The position numbers and the translations under genes were made by a program. The notes beneath the pieces are model-generated. The model saw only the letters and a list, made by a program, of their open reading frames with translations, searched no databases and had not been told where the DNA came from. DNA of 64,000 nt from Candidatus Eiseniibacteriota bacterium (GTDB lineage: Bacteria; Orphanbacterota; Orphanbacteria; Orphanbacterales; Orphanbacteraceae). How positions within the stretch are numbered: the stretch's first letter is position 1; every line of letters starts with the position of its first letter. The stretch lies in assembly GCA_024276995.1 (NCBI GenBank), contig JAJRWB010000076.1:1-64000 (forward strand), read 5' to 3'. Shown in pieces: positions 1 through 8,700 of the stretch.

Positions 1-8
1 AGAGCGAC

Positions 9-1328
9 ATGTTCGAGGAGATCAGTGCCAGACTCGACGCCGCGTTCCGGAAGATGCGGGGAAAAGGAAAGCTGAGCGAGAAAGATGTCCGCGCCGGGCT
101 CCGGGAGATCCGCCTGGCGCTTCTCGAGGCGGACGTCCACTATAAGGTGGTCAAGGAGTTCCTCGCCGCGGTGAAGGAACGGGCCGTGGGGGAGGAGGTG
201 CTCCGGAGCATCACCCCCGCCCAGCAACTAGTGAAGGTGGTGCACGCCGAACTCGTCGCCCTACTCGGCACGAGCGCCGTCCCGCTGAGGCTCGCATCCC
301 AGCCCCCCACGGTGATTCTCCTCGCGGGGCTGCAGGGGAGTGGAAAGACCACCTTCGCGGCGAAGCTCGCCCGACGCTATGGAAAGAAGGGGAAACGTTC
401 CCGCCTCGTGGCGGCGGACGTCTATCGTCCCGCCGCGGCGGACCAGCTCGAACAGCTGGCGAAGGAGGTCGATTGCACGATCACCCGCGGGGAGGAAGGC
501 GAGCTTCCCGAGTCGATCGCCGCGAGGGCGGTCCGGAAGGCGCGCGGTGAACTGGCGGATCTCGTGATCGTCGATACCGCCGGGCGGCTCCACGTGGACG
601 ACGAGCTGATGGCGGAGATCGACCGGGTGAACGAGGCGGTGAAACCCCACGAGAAGCTCCTCGTCCTCGACGGGATGACCGGCCAGGACGCGGTAAACGT
701 GGCCGCTGCGTTCGAGGAGCGTATCGGCATCGACGGCTTCGTGCTCACCAAGATGGACGGCGACGCCCGGGGCGGTGCGGCGCTCTCGATCCGGCACGTC
801 ACCGGCAGGCCGGTCAAGTTCGTCGGCACCGGCGAGGGGGTGGACGCCCTCGAGGAGTTTCATCCCGACCGGATGGCCGGCCGGATCCTCGGCATGGGCG
901 ACGTGGTGAGCCTCGTGGAACGGGCGGAACAGAGCGTCGACAGGGAGAAAGCGGTTGAACTCGCTCAGAAACTGCGCCGGCGGGAGTTCACTCTCGACGA
1001 CTTCGCGGGGCAGCTGAAGAGCTTAAGAAATATGGGCCCCCTCGATCAGATCCTGGGGATGCTCCCCGGCGGGAACCGCCTGCCGAAGGGGGTCACTCCG
1101 GACGATCGGGCTCTCAGGAGAACGGAGGCGATCCTCTCCTCCATGACTCGACGCGAGCGTGGAGAGCCTGTGATTCTCAACGGGAGCAGGCGGAAAAGGA
1201 TCGCCGCCGGGAGCGGAACTTCGGTTCAGGAGGTGAATCAGCTCCTCAAGCAGTATGATATGATCCGAAAGATGATGAAGCGCGCCGGCAGGAAAGGCCG
1301 CCGGGGACGATTCCCCGTCGGTATGTGA
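9..1328 (+). CDS. ffh: Signal recognition particle protein Ffh (SRP54 GTPase)
   Basis: GTPase subunit of the bacterial signal recognition particle. It binds signal sequences of nascent membrane proteins with 4.5S RNA and docks on FtsY for co-translational insertion. The 439-residue protein has the N-terminal helical bundle (about 1-90), the GTPase G domain with P-loop GLQGSGKT (107-114), DTAGR (189-193) and TKMD (247-250), and a C-terminal M domain from about 320 beginning with the DFAGQLKSL...MGPL segment. Length is close to the usual 440-455. The ATG is 8 bases from the window edge, so its ribosome binding site is mostly outside. It leads the ffh-rpsP-rimM-trmD-rplS cluster in the order seen in many bacteria. 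No 4.5S RNA gene was seen nearby. Confidence 0.97.
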   Translation: MFEEISARLDAAFRKMRGKGKLSEKDVRAGLREIRLALLEADVHYKVVKEFLAAVKERAVGEEVLRSITPAQQLVKVVHAELVALLGTSAVPLRLASQPPTVILLAGLQGSGKTTFAAKLARRYGKKGKRSRLVAADVYRPAAADQLEQLAKEVDCTITRGEEGELPESIAARAVRKARGELADLVIVDTAGRLHVDDELMAEIDRVNEAVKPHEKLLVLDGMTGQDAVNVAAAFEERIGIDGFVLTKMDGDARGGAALSIRHVTGRPVKFVGTGEGVDALEEFHPDRMAGRILGMGDVVSLVERAEQSVDREKAVELAQKLRRREFTLDDFAGQLKSLRNMGPLDQILGMLPGGNRLPKGVTPDDRALRRTEAILSSMTRRERGEPVILNGSRRKRIAAGSGTSVQEVNQLLKQYDMIRKMMKRAGRKGRRGRFPVGM

Positions 1329-1401
1329 AAGCGCCGCTCGGCAGTAGATCGGAACAGGGAGGGCGCCCCGCAGGGGGCGGCCCCGTGAAGGAGAAGAATT
1401 C

Positions 1402-1953
1402 GTGTCCGTAAAGATACGCCTCGCAAGACATGGAAGAAAGAAACGCCCCTTTTACAGGATCGTCGTCGCCGATTCCCGTTCCCCCAGGGACGGACGGTTC
1501 ATCGAAGTGCTCGGCACGTACAACCCGATCCAGAACCCGGTACGCGTATCGGTCGATCAGTCGAAGGCATTCCGCTGGCTCGGGGAAGGCGCCGAGATGA
1601 GCACAACGGTGAAGAGCATCTTCCAGAAGTCGGGAGTGCTCTCCCGCTTCGCCGCCGCCCGGGGCGGAGAAGAGCTGCGCGACGAGGAAAAGAAAGTGGT
1701 CCTCGAGATTTTCGGCCATGAACTCGATGGTCACGGTTCGAAGCGGAAGGGGAAGAGGAAGGTCGCGACCGGACCGGCCGATGAAGCGACTCCTGTCGAG
1801 GCCGCGGGCGGGACCGAGTCGCCCGCCGAGCCGGCAGGCGAATCATCGGCGGCGGAAGCGCCGGCGGAAACCGCCCCGGAAACTCCGGCGGAAGGCGGTG
1901 AATCTTCAGCGGAGAGTGCGGCCGGTGATGAAGAGAAATCCTCAGACGAATAG
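1402..1953 (+). CDS. rpsP: 30S ribosomal protein S16 with long acidic C-terminal tail
   Basis: Small-subunit ribosomal protein S16, an assembly protein of the 16S rRNA body. The conserved core (SVKIRLARHGRKKRPFYRIV, RFIEVLGTYNP) fills about residues 1-85. The protein is 183 residues, roughly twice the usual 80-90. A basic linker near 114-122 is followed by about 60 residues made almost only of Ala, Glu, Pro, Ser, Gly and Thr, presumably disordered. The start is GTG at 1402, with AGGAGAAG about 6 bases upstream. It lies 73 bases after ffh and 7 bases before the KH-domain gene. Core identity is certain; the role of the tail is unknown. Confidence 0.96.
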   Translation: MSVKIRLARHGRKKRPFYRIVVADSRSPRDGRFIEVLGTYNPIQNPVRVSVDQSKAFRWLGEGAEMSTTVKSIFQKSGVLSRFAAARGGEELRDEEKKVVLEIFGHELDGHGSKRKGKRKVATGPADEATPVEAAGGTESPAEPAGESSAAEAPAETAPETPAEGGESSAESAAGDEEKSSDE

Positions 1954-1960
1954 GGAACAG

Positions 1961-2191
1961 ATGAAGGAAATGATCGAACACGTCGCCCGGATGCTGGTGG
2001 ATGATCCGGAAAAAGTAGTCGTGCAGGAGAAGAAGCGGGAGGATCTTACCGTGTTCGAGCTGCGCGTGGACAAGCAGGATCTCGGAAGGGTGATCGGAAA
2101 GAACGGGCGCACCGCCCACGCGATCCGGTCGCTCCTCGGTATCCTTTCCGCGCGCGCCGGGGAACGGGCGCTGCTCGAAATCGTCGAGTAA
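1961..2191 (+). CDS. khpA: KH-domain RNA-binding protein KhpA (YlqC family)
   Basis: Small single-KH RNA-binding protein of 76 residues, the usual size for KhpA/YlqC, which in Gram-positive bacteria pairs with KhpB to bind RNAs. The KH signature is visible as GRVIGKNGRTAHAIRSLL (GxxG loop GKNG) at about residues 42-59. The ATG at 1961 follows the rpsP stop by 7 bases; a second in-frame ATG at 1970 is possible. A longer open frame starts at 1718 inside rpsP, but its extra residues are only Arg/Pro-rich read-through of that gene. Position between rpsP and rimM is the standard synteny for this family. Confidence 0.93.
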   Translation: MKEMIEHVARMLVDDPEKVVVQEKKREDLTVFELRVDKQDLGRVIGKNGRTAHAIRSLLGILSARAGERALLEIVE

Positions 2192-2203
2192 GAGAGCCCT
2201 TCG

Positions 2204-2731
2204 ATGAGCACCGGGGATTGGATCGAAATCGGGGTGGTTGGGCGGCCGCACGGTGTGCGCGGCGAAATCCGGATTCACGTGTCACCCCGTTTTCGCGGGG
2301 CCGCCGCGCGACTCGATAGGCTCGCTCTGACTTCCGGCGAAGAGGGGAATTTCACGGCGGCGAAGATCGAATCGATCCGTGCCCATAACGATCTTTATCT
2401 CGTCGTTCTTGATATCGCCCCGGACAGGACGGCCGCCGCGGCGTTCACCGGCGCGGCGATCTTCGCCCGCGCCCCGGATCTCGAACGTGCAGGGGCGCGC
2501 GGACCCTTTCCGGAGCAACTCGTCGGTCTGGCGGTGCGCACCGAATCGGGTGAGCGGGTGGGAAGCGTCGACCGGATCGACGACTATCCGGCGGGCGATA
2601 TGCTCGTCGTCCGCGACGGGGAGAAGGAGCATCTCATCCCGTCGGTCCCACAGATCGTCCTTTCCATCGATGTCGAGAAGGGTGAGGTCGTGATCCGGCC
2701 GATCCCCGGCCTTCTCGACCTTTCCTCCTGA
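2204..2731 (+). CDS. rimM: Ribosome maturation factor RimM
   Basis: Assembly factor for the 30S head that binds S19 and helps 16S rRNA processing. The 175-residue length fits. The N-terminal barrel opens with the typical GVVGRPHGVRGEIRIHV motif (residues 9-25). The C-terminal PRC-barrel domain holds EQLVGLAVRTESGERVGSVD and the conserved HLIPSVPQIVLSIDVEKGEV stretch. ATG start at 2204 with a purine-rich AAGAGAG 6-8 bases upstream. It sits 12 bases after khpA and 19 before trmD, so the three are most likely co-transcribed. Confidence 0.96.
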   Translation: MSTGDWIEIGVVGRPHGVRGEIRIHVSPRFRGAAARLDRLALTSGEEGNFTAAKIESIRAHNDLYLVVLDIAPDRTAAAAFTGAAIFARAPDLERAGARGPFPEQLVGLAVRTESGERVGSVDRIDDYPAGDMLVVRDGEKEHLIPSVPQIVLSIDVEKGEVVIRPIPGLLDLSS

Positions 2732-2750
2732 AAAGACGGCGGAGCGGGTG

Positions 2751-3449
2751 ATGCGATTCCACGTGGTAACGATTTTCCCCGAGATCTTTCCCGGTCCTCT
2801 CGCGGCGGGGGTGACCGGCAGGGCGATCGAATCGGGCGGAGTGACCATCGTGCCCGTCGACCTGAGAGAGTTCACCGACGACAAGCACAGAACGGTGGAC
2901 GACACCCCCTACGGTGGCGGGCCGGGGATGGTGCTCAAGGTGGAGCCTCTCTTCCGCGCGGTGGAATCGATACGCCGGCGGACCGGCGCCGAAACGCCGG
3001 TGATCCTGATGACGCCGCAAGGGGAACCGCTCACCCATCGGATCGTTGCGGAGATCTCCTCGGGGGAGGAGTGGATTCTCGTCTGCGGGCGATACCGGGG
3101 CGTAGACCGGCGTTTCCGAGACGCCCTGGTCGACCGGGAGATCTCGGTGGGCGACTTCGTTCTTTCCGGCGGGGAGATCCCCGCCCTGGCACTGATCGAC
3201 GCCGCGATCCGCCTTCTTCCCGGCGCGCTCGGCAACGACGATTCGTCGCGAGAAGACTCCTTCGCCCGGGAGGGGGGAGGACTCGATGGAGCGTGCTACA
3301 CCCGGCCGGCGGAATACAGGGGCCGGAAAGTGCCGGGCGTTCTTCTCACGGGAAACCACGGAGAGATCGCCCGATGGCGCCGGGAGGAGGCGGCAGGGGA
3401 GACCCGCCGTCGCCGCCCCGATCTCGCTTTTCCCAAAGATGAAGATTGA
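2751..3449 (+). CDS. trmD: tRNA (guanine-N1)-methyltransferase TrmD
   Basis: SAM-dependent SPOUT methyltransferase making m1G37 next to the anticodon, which prevents +1 frameshifting. 232 residues. Visible are the N-terminal FHVVTIFPEIF, the DDTPYGGGPGMVLKVEP loop, the trefoil-knot cofactor site (LVCGRYRGVDRRFRD and ISVGDFVLSGGEIPALALID), and the C-terminal YTRPAEYRG...VPGVLLTGNHGEI. ATG at 2751 is preferred: GGAG lies 6 bases upstream; the in-frame GTG at 2748 is the alternative. Its stop codon overlaps the -35 element of the rplS promoter. Confidence 0.97.
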   Translation: MRFHVVTIFPEIFPGPLAAGVTGRAIESGGVTIVPVDLREFTDDKHRTVDDTPYGGGPGMVLKVEPLFRAVESIRRRTGAETPVILMTPQGEPLTHRIVAEISSGEEWILVCGRYRGVDRRFRDALVDREISVGDFVLSGGEIPALALIDAAIRLLPGALGNDDSSREDSFAREGGGLDGACYTRPAEYRGRKVPGVLLTGNHGEIARWRREEAAGETRRRRPDLAFPKDED

Positions 3450-3474
3450 CACGGCGAGGGGACCGGTCTAGAAT
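3446..3474 (+). promoter_or_regulatory. Sigma-70-type promoter for rplS
   Basis: TTGACA (3446-3451), a 17-base spacer and TAGAAT (3469-3474). The -35 hexamer is a perfect consensus match and shares bases with the trmD stop codon. The start of transcription would be near 3481, giving a leader of about 40 bases to rplS. It suggests L19 is transcribed independently of the upstream operon. Confidence 0.75.
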
Positions 3475-3519
3475 GAAATGCTCGTTTGGGGATCGGTTCC
3501 CCGGTAAGGATGGTGAATC

Positions 3520-3879
3520 ATGGATATTCTGAGACAACTCGAATCGGACACTTTTCGGTCCGACCTGCCCGACTTCGGCCCGGGCGATACGGTGAAAATC
3601 GGTGTGCGCGTGCGGGAGGGCGACAAGGAAAGGAAGCAGGTCTTCCAGGGGATCGTGATCCAGCGGCGCGGCGCGGGCCACTCCGAGACGTTCACGGTGC
3701 GGAAGATGAGCGGCGGTATCGGCGTGGAGCGCGTTTTTCCTCTCCAGTCGCCCACGGTGGCGTCCCTCGAAGTGGTGCGCCGCGGAAAGGTTCGAAGGGC
3801 GAAACTCTTCTACCTTCGCGATCGCGTCGGCAAGAAGGCCCGCGTGAAGGAGAAGAGAGGGAGTGCCCCGAGAGGCTGA
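3520..3879 (+). CDS. rplS: 50S ribosomal protein L19
   Basis: Large-subunit protein at the 30S-50S interface. 119 residues, matching the family (about 115). Typical blocks are [56 protein letters not shown] and the basic C-terminal [26 protein letters not shown]. It has its own promoter just upstream (3446-3474). The 3' end overlaps the start of rnhB by 17 bases, so ribonuclease HII is probably translationally coupled to it. Confidence 0.97.
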   Translation: MDILRQLESDTFRSDLPDFGPGDTVKIGVRVREGDKERKQVFQGIVIQRRGAGHSETFTVRKMSGGIGVERVFPLQSPTVASLEVVRRGKVRRAKLFYLRDRVGKKARVKEKRGSAPRG

Positions 3880-4639
3880 TTTCTCTCTTCCCGATCGGAT
3901 CGTGACCCGGCTTGTCGGGGCGATCGATCGCGAGGCGGAGGGACTTCCGCCGCGAAGGCGGCCGGCCCGGCGGTTTTTTCACCCCCCCTGCATGGAGGAT
4001 CTTCTCCGGCGGAGGGGGTTTTCTTTTGTGGCGGGCGTGGATGAAGCGGGCCGCGGTCCCCTCGCCGGACCGGTGGTGGCGGCCGCCGTGGTACTCGATC
4101 CGGAGCGGCCGGTCGACGGCATCCGGGATTCGAAGAAGCTTACCCCCGTCGCGCGCCTCCGTCTTTGCCGCGAAATCCGCTCCGCCGCCCTCGGCGTCGG
4201 TATCGGCATGGTGGACGCCGAAGGGATCGACCGGTGGAACATCCTGTGCGCCACCGAAGAGGCGATGCGCCGCGCCGTGGAAGGTCTCGGCCGTCCGGTC
4301 GACTGGGTACTCGTCGACGGCGTTCGGCTCCGCCGTTTCCCCTACCGGCAGATCGCTCTCACCGGGGGCGACCGGCGCGTCCCGTCGATCGCCGCCGCCT
4401 CGATCGTGGCGAAGACGGTCCGCGACCGGCTGGTGGAAAGCTACCACCGTCTCTTTCCCATCTATCGATTCGATCGGCACAAAGGTTACCCCACCGGGGA
4501 ACACGGCCGCGCCGTTCTCCGGCATGGGCCGTCCCCGATTCACAGGAAATCGTTTCACGTACCGGGTGAGGAGGAGGAGAAGGAATGGGGAGAAACGAAA
4601 TCGGAAGACGGGGGGAAACGATCGCCGCGGCATACCTGA
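3863..4639 (+). CDS. rnhB: Ribonuclease HII
   Basis: Endonuclease that removes ribonucleotides and RNA primers from RNA-DNA hybrids. 258 residues. The active-site acidic residues are in [16 protein letters not shown] (Asp, Glu), VLVDG (Asp) and [18 protein letters not shown] (Asp near the conserved HKGYPT). DSKKLT and [13 protein letters not shown] are also family hallmarks. The start is GTG at 3863 inside the rplS end; about 50 residues precede the core, so a later start such as Met44 is conceivable. The C-terminal tail overlaps yraN by 55 bases, an unusually long overlap. Confidence 0.95.
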   Translation: MPREADFSLPDRIVTRLVGAIDREAEGLPPRRRPARRFFHPPCMEDLLRRRGFSFVAGVDEAGRGPLAGPVVAAAVVLDPERPVDGIRDSKKLTPVARLRLCREIRSAALGVGIGMVDAEGIDRWNILCATEEAMRRAVEGLGRPVDWVLVDGVRLRRFPYRQIALTGGDRRVPSIAAASIVAKTVRDRLVESYHRLFPIYRFDRHKGYPTGEHGRAVLRHGPSPIHRKSFHVPGEEEEKEWGETKSEDGGKRSPRHT

Positions 4640-4962
4640 GCCGTCTAGGATATATCATCGTCGAAAGGAATTTCCACTCCCGCCGGGGTGAAATCGATCT
4701 CGTGGCGACCGACGGCGACGAACTGGTTTTCGTGGAGGTTCGCTATCGATCGTCCGCGTGTCGCGGTTCGGCGCTGGAGACGGTCGATTTCCGAAAGAGG
4801 CGGAAGATCGTGAGCGCCGCGCGGTTCTATCTCGTCCGGCGCGGTGTCGGTCCGAAGCCGTGCCGTTTCGACGTGATCGCCCTTTCCCCGGGGGAAGAGG
4901 GGGCGGTCCGCGTGGAGCATCACCGGAATGCCTTCGACCGCGACGGACGGCCGTTCGGTTGA
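4585..4962 (+). CDS. yraN: YraN-family (UPF0102) endonuclease-like protein
   Basis: Member of the YraN/UPF0102 family, a small protein with a PD-(D/E)xK nuclease-like fold and no settled role, commonly next to rnhB. 125 residues. The N-terminal [17 protein letters not shown] helix and the catalytic-type RRGEIDLVATDGDELVFVEVRYR (E/D...ExR) are clear, followed by RKIVSAARFYL and CRFDVIAL. ATG at 4585 has GAGGAGGAGAAGGA directly upstream, inside rnhB, so the long overlap with rnhB looks real. Confidence 0.93.
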   Translation: MGRNEIGRRGETIAAAYLSRLGYIIVERNFHSRRGEIDLVATDGDELVFVEVRYRSSACRGSALETVDFRKRRKIVSAARFYLVRRGVGPKPCRFDVIALSPGEEGAVRVEHHRNAFDRDGRPFG

Positions 4963-5138
4963 GAAGCGAGGAGGCGGGTGGTGGCCGGGCCGACGTCGGG
5001 CGGCTCGGCCGACTCCTTCTCTACCGACGGCTCCGGCGGCCGATAAGAGCGAAAGGGGAGGAAGATAGGGTATGCCGGATGGGGGGGATCGTGGTAAGAT
5101 AGGGCGGCAGGTATGGTTATCTCCCCGATGGTGGACAA

Positions 5139-5795
5139 ATGCTTCCTTTTGCAAAGATGACGGGGACCGTTCTTTTCGCCGGCGCGCTATTGGTGACGGG
5201 GTGTTCGAAGAGCGGTACGACCGATCCGGGTGATGGAGGAGGCGGTGGTGAGACGCGCGACGCCGCGTACTACGTCGACCAGGGATGGGCGAGCTATGAC
5301 GCCGGCGACTTCATCGACGCCCGATCGCAGTTCGAGAGGGCGCTCAACCTGGATTCCACCTATGTGCCGGCCATCTCCGGGGGGGCGTGGACGAGCATCG
5401 AACTCGGTTACACCGGGTTGTCGCAAAGTGAATTCGAACGGGCCATCGCGGAGAGCAGCGGTTATATCCCCGCCCATGGCGGCCGGGCGGTTACCTCTCA
5501 CGCCGAGGCGCTCAACATCCCGCAGCTCGCTGCGGAACGCCTTCCGGTCACTATCGAGGCGGCGTCGAAAGTGCTCGAACTCGGCGGGGAGAACTGGCAG
5601 TTCGATCGAATCGAGTCGATCGATGCCCGGCATATGAGAGTACTTTTGGCGCTCACCTATTTCGAGATGGCGAAATACTCCGATGCCCAGGCGCAGATCG
5701 ACATCCTCGATCCGGGGAACGGCCTCAACCCGGGCGATCCCGACTACACCCGCCTCCTTCTGATCGAGATCGAGAACGAAAGGGACCAGCTTTGA
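5139..5795 (+). CDS. TPR-containing lipoprotein, partner of the LVIVD protein
   Basis: Predicted lipoprotein of 218 residues. A short signal peptide ends in the lipobox LVTGC (Cys22), followed by a Gly/Asp-rich linker and a tetratricopeptide-type helical region (AAYYVDQGWASYDAGDFIDARSQFERALNLD, then further helices). It probably sits on the periplasmic side of a membrane. Met7 is a possible alternative start. Its stop codon overlaps the TTG start of the next gene (TTGA), so the two are almost certainly one transcription unit. No specific function can be assigned. The 176 bases upstream hold no gene; a possible -10 near 5094 is not supported by a -35. Confidence 0.85.
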   Translation: MLPFAKMTGTVLFAGALLVTGCSKSGTTDPGDGGGGGETRDAAYYVDQGWASYDAGDFIDARSQFERALNLDSTYVPAISGGAWTSIELGYTGLSQSEFERAIAESSGYIPAHGGRAVTSHAEALNIPQLAAERLPVTIEAASKVLELGGENWQFDRIESIDARHMRVLLALTYFEMAKYSDAQAQIDILDPGNGLNPGDPDYTRLLLIEIENERDQL

Positions 5796-8700
5796 ATCGG
5801 CGGGGTCCCGGTTTCGCCCTCCTGGCGTATCTCGTCCTCCTCCTTCCCGGGACGGCGGCGTCGGCGCCGGCCGCGGACGACACGGTGGCCGTGATCGGTA
5901 TCGATCTTTACAACTCCCCGGTCGGTTCGGCCGAGAAAGACAGCGTCGATTTCGTCCTCTTCCCGGAAGGACTCACCCTTCTCGATATCGCGTCGGTCCG
6001 CTCTCCCGATTCGCTCATGCAGATCCCCCTTCCCGGCTCGGGAGGGGATGTCCGTGTTGTGGGAAATTACATGTATGTTGCCCGGGGGGAAGCGGGGCTT
6101 TTCACATTCGACATCACCGACCCTCGCGCCCCCTTTCCGGTGGACACGTTGGTGCCGGCGGGTACGCTCGGCGAAATCGCGACGGGGAACGGCAGGCTCT
6201 ACGTCCTGGACGGCAGTGGTCTTCTCTCCATCGGAATCGGAACACCGGACGCCCCGGTGTTGCAGTCCCGCTACGATCTTTCCGGCGACGTGGTGCACGG
6301 TCTCGCCGTGCGGGATACGGTCGCGCTGATCGGACTGGAAAGGGCGGGCCTGGTGCTTCTCAACGTTTCTCATCCGTCGATGACCTTCCTGTCCGATCTC
6401 GAACTCGAGGGGATCGCCGCCCTCGGCGTGAGCGGGAACACCCTTTTCGTCGCCCTCGGCGCGGAGGGTCTCGTCACGGTCGATCTTGCCGATCCCGCCG
6501 CACCCGCCCTCGGTTCCGACGCCCATGTCACGGGCGATACGGTCACCGCTCTCGCGCCGGTCGACTCGCTCCTCGTCGCCGCGACGGGGAGTCGCCGCAT
6601 CAGTCTGTTCAAGGGGGACGATCTCGCCGCGGGATCGATCGTGGATGTGGACGTCGACGGCGCCGTGAGTCGACTCCTCCCGATCGACGGGGTCGTTCAC
6701 GCCATGATCAGCGGGAGGGGAATCACCTTCATCGACGTGGTGGAACCGGAGGGGAGCACCTTCCTTTCGCTTTACGATGCTCCGAACTTGTGGATTCAGT
6801 CGGTCACCGCGTCGGGAGACACCCTCTTCGCCCCCGCCGGCGTGGACGGCGTTCAGATTCTGTCGGTGGCCGATCCGAGGAACATCGATTCCCTCGGCGT
6901 CGTATCTACGCCCGAAGGGGGGTTCGCCGCATCGGTCGCTGTTGTCGATTCGTTCCTCTGTGTGGCCGAGGGGAACAGCGGTATCGGCGTGTACCGTCGC
7001 ACCGACGGAACGGAGGTCGCGCGGACGGGGATGAGCGGATCCGCGTCCCGGTTGATCATCGTGGAACAGACGTTGTATGCAACCTATGGATCGGCGGGAC
7101 TGCTCACCGTGGATCTTTCCGATCCGATGGCGCCGATCGTCACCGATACCCTCGCCCCGTTCGCGGAGGACGGCGTTTTCCAGAATGTTTCCGCGGGCGG
7201 CGGCTTTCTTTTCAGCGCCGAGGGGGCGGGAGGTATCGGCGTGATCGAGATTTCCGATCCATTGCACCCGGTGACCGTCGGAAGCTGGCAGAGCAGTTCC
7301 TTCATCTCGGAAGTGGAGTACGCCTCGGGAACCGTTTTCGCGCTGCTGAGTGGGGAAGGCGTCGTGTCGATCGATATATCTGTACCCGGAACGCCGGTGG
7401 CCGTCGATACGGTCGCGATCGACGCGACCTTCCTTCGTTCCCTTTACATCTCGGGTGATCTCGCCTACGTCCTCGATTGGCGTGGCCCGTCCGAGCCGGG
7501 TCTAGGCTATCTCGTCTCCGTGACCGACCCGGCGGCGTTGCGCCTCTCGGGCACGTTCGAACTGGAGGGACCTCCCTCGGACGTCCTCTTCGCCGGAACG
7601 ATCGCCCTCATATCCGAATCCGAGGTGGGCATCGAGGTGTTCACTACATTCGATGATTTCTCCGCCGTCCCGGTGGGCGATTTCGTGATGAGCTGGAACG
7701 TCTCCGCCGTGGCGACGTCGGAGCAGCGGATCCTCACCGCCGACAACGGGGGAACCGTCCGGTCGTACGTCGTCTTCCAGGGAGACTCTCTCGCGCGGCG
7801 CGCCTCGGTGAACCTGGGGGGGACGGTGACCGATCTGGTCACCGATGACCGGCGGGCCTTCGCTCTTCTCGACGATGGAAGGATCGCGCAGCTCGATGTG
7901 TCCAACAGTTTCGCCATCGCCCTCGACCGATGGATCGACGCCGGCGAGTCCCCTTCCGGGCTTTTCCTCGCCGACTCGCTCCTTTACGTCGCGGCCCGCG
8001 GCGAAGGGTTGATGATCTATGACGTATCGCCAGCCGACTCCGCGGTGCGCGTGGGCACGTATCTCGCCGGAGGGGAGGGGGACGGCGACCTGGGGAGCGC
8101 GAAGGCTCGTCGCGTCGTGGTGCAGGACAGTATCGCCTACGTCGTCACCCGCGACGTGACGAACACACTCTTTCTGATCGATGTTTCCGATCCGAGTCAC
8201 CCGCTGTTCCTCTCGACCTTCGGCAACGGGTCGAAAAGGGCGTTCGATGTGGCGGTCTACAAGGGCTACGCCTATCTCGCCCGCCGGGCGGCGGGAATCT
8301 CGGTGGTCGATGTGAGGACGCCGGAAACGCCCTTGGCCACCGCCGATCTCAACACATCGGTCAATTCGATACGCCTTCTCGCGGTGGACGACATCCTCTT
8401 CGTCGCCGACAGGATGGACGGCGTGTCGTTCGTGAGCATCCGGGACGTGTCGAATATCACCGAGGTACGCGAGGAAGACACCCCCGGCAACGCCAGGGAT
8501 CTCGCCCTGTTCGGTACCTATCTTTGCGAGGTGGACGGAAGTTCTTTCCGTGTCTATCTGCAAAGCTTCGCCAACGTCGACGACATCCCGCCGACATACG
8601 GCATCGGCGTCCTCCAGAGCACCTTCCTGAACGCCTACCTCGACTTCATCATCGTCGGTTCCGAAGTGCTCGCCGAGAGGCCGGAGATCCGTTTCGAGAT

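Noticed and set aside
4585-4639. Overlap of rnhB and yraN as a sign of misassembly
   Set aside because: Both frames keep family residues and yraN has a good ribosome site within rnhB, so the overlap appears genuine.
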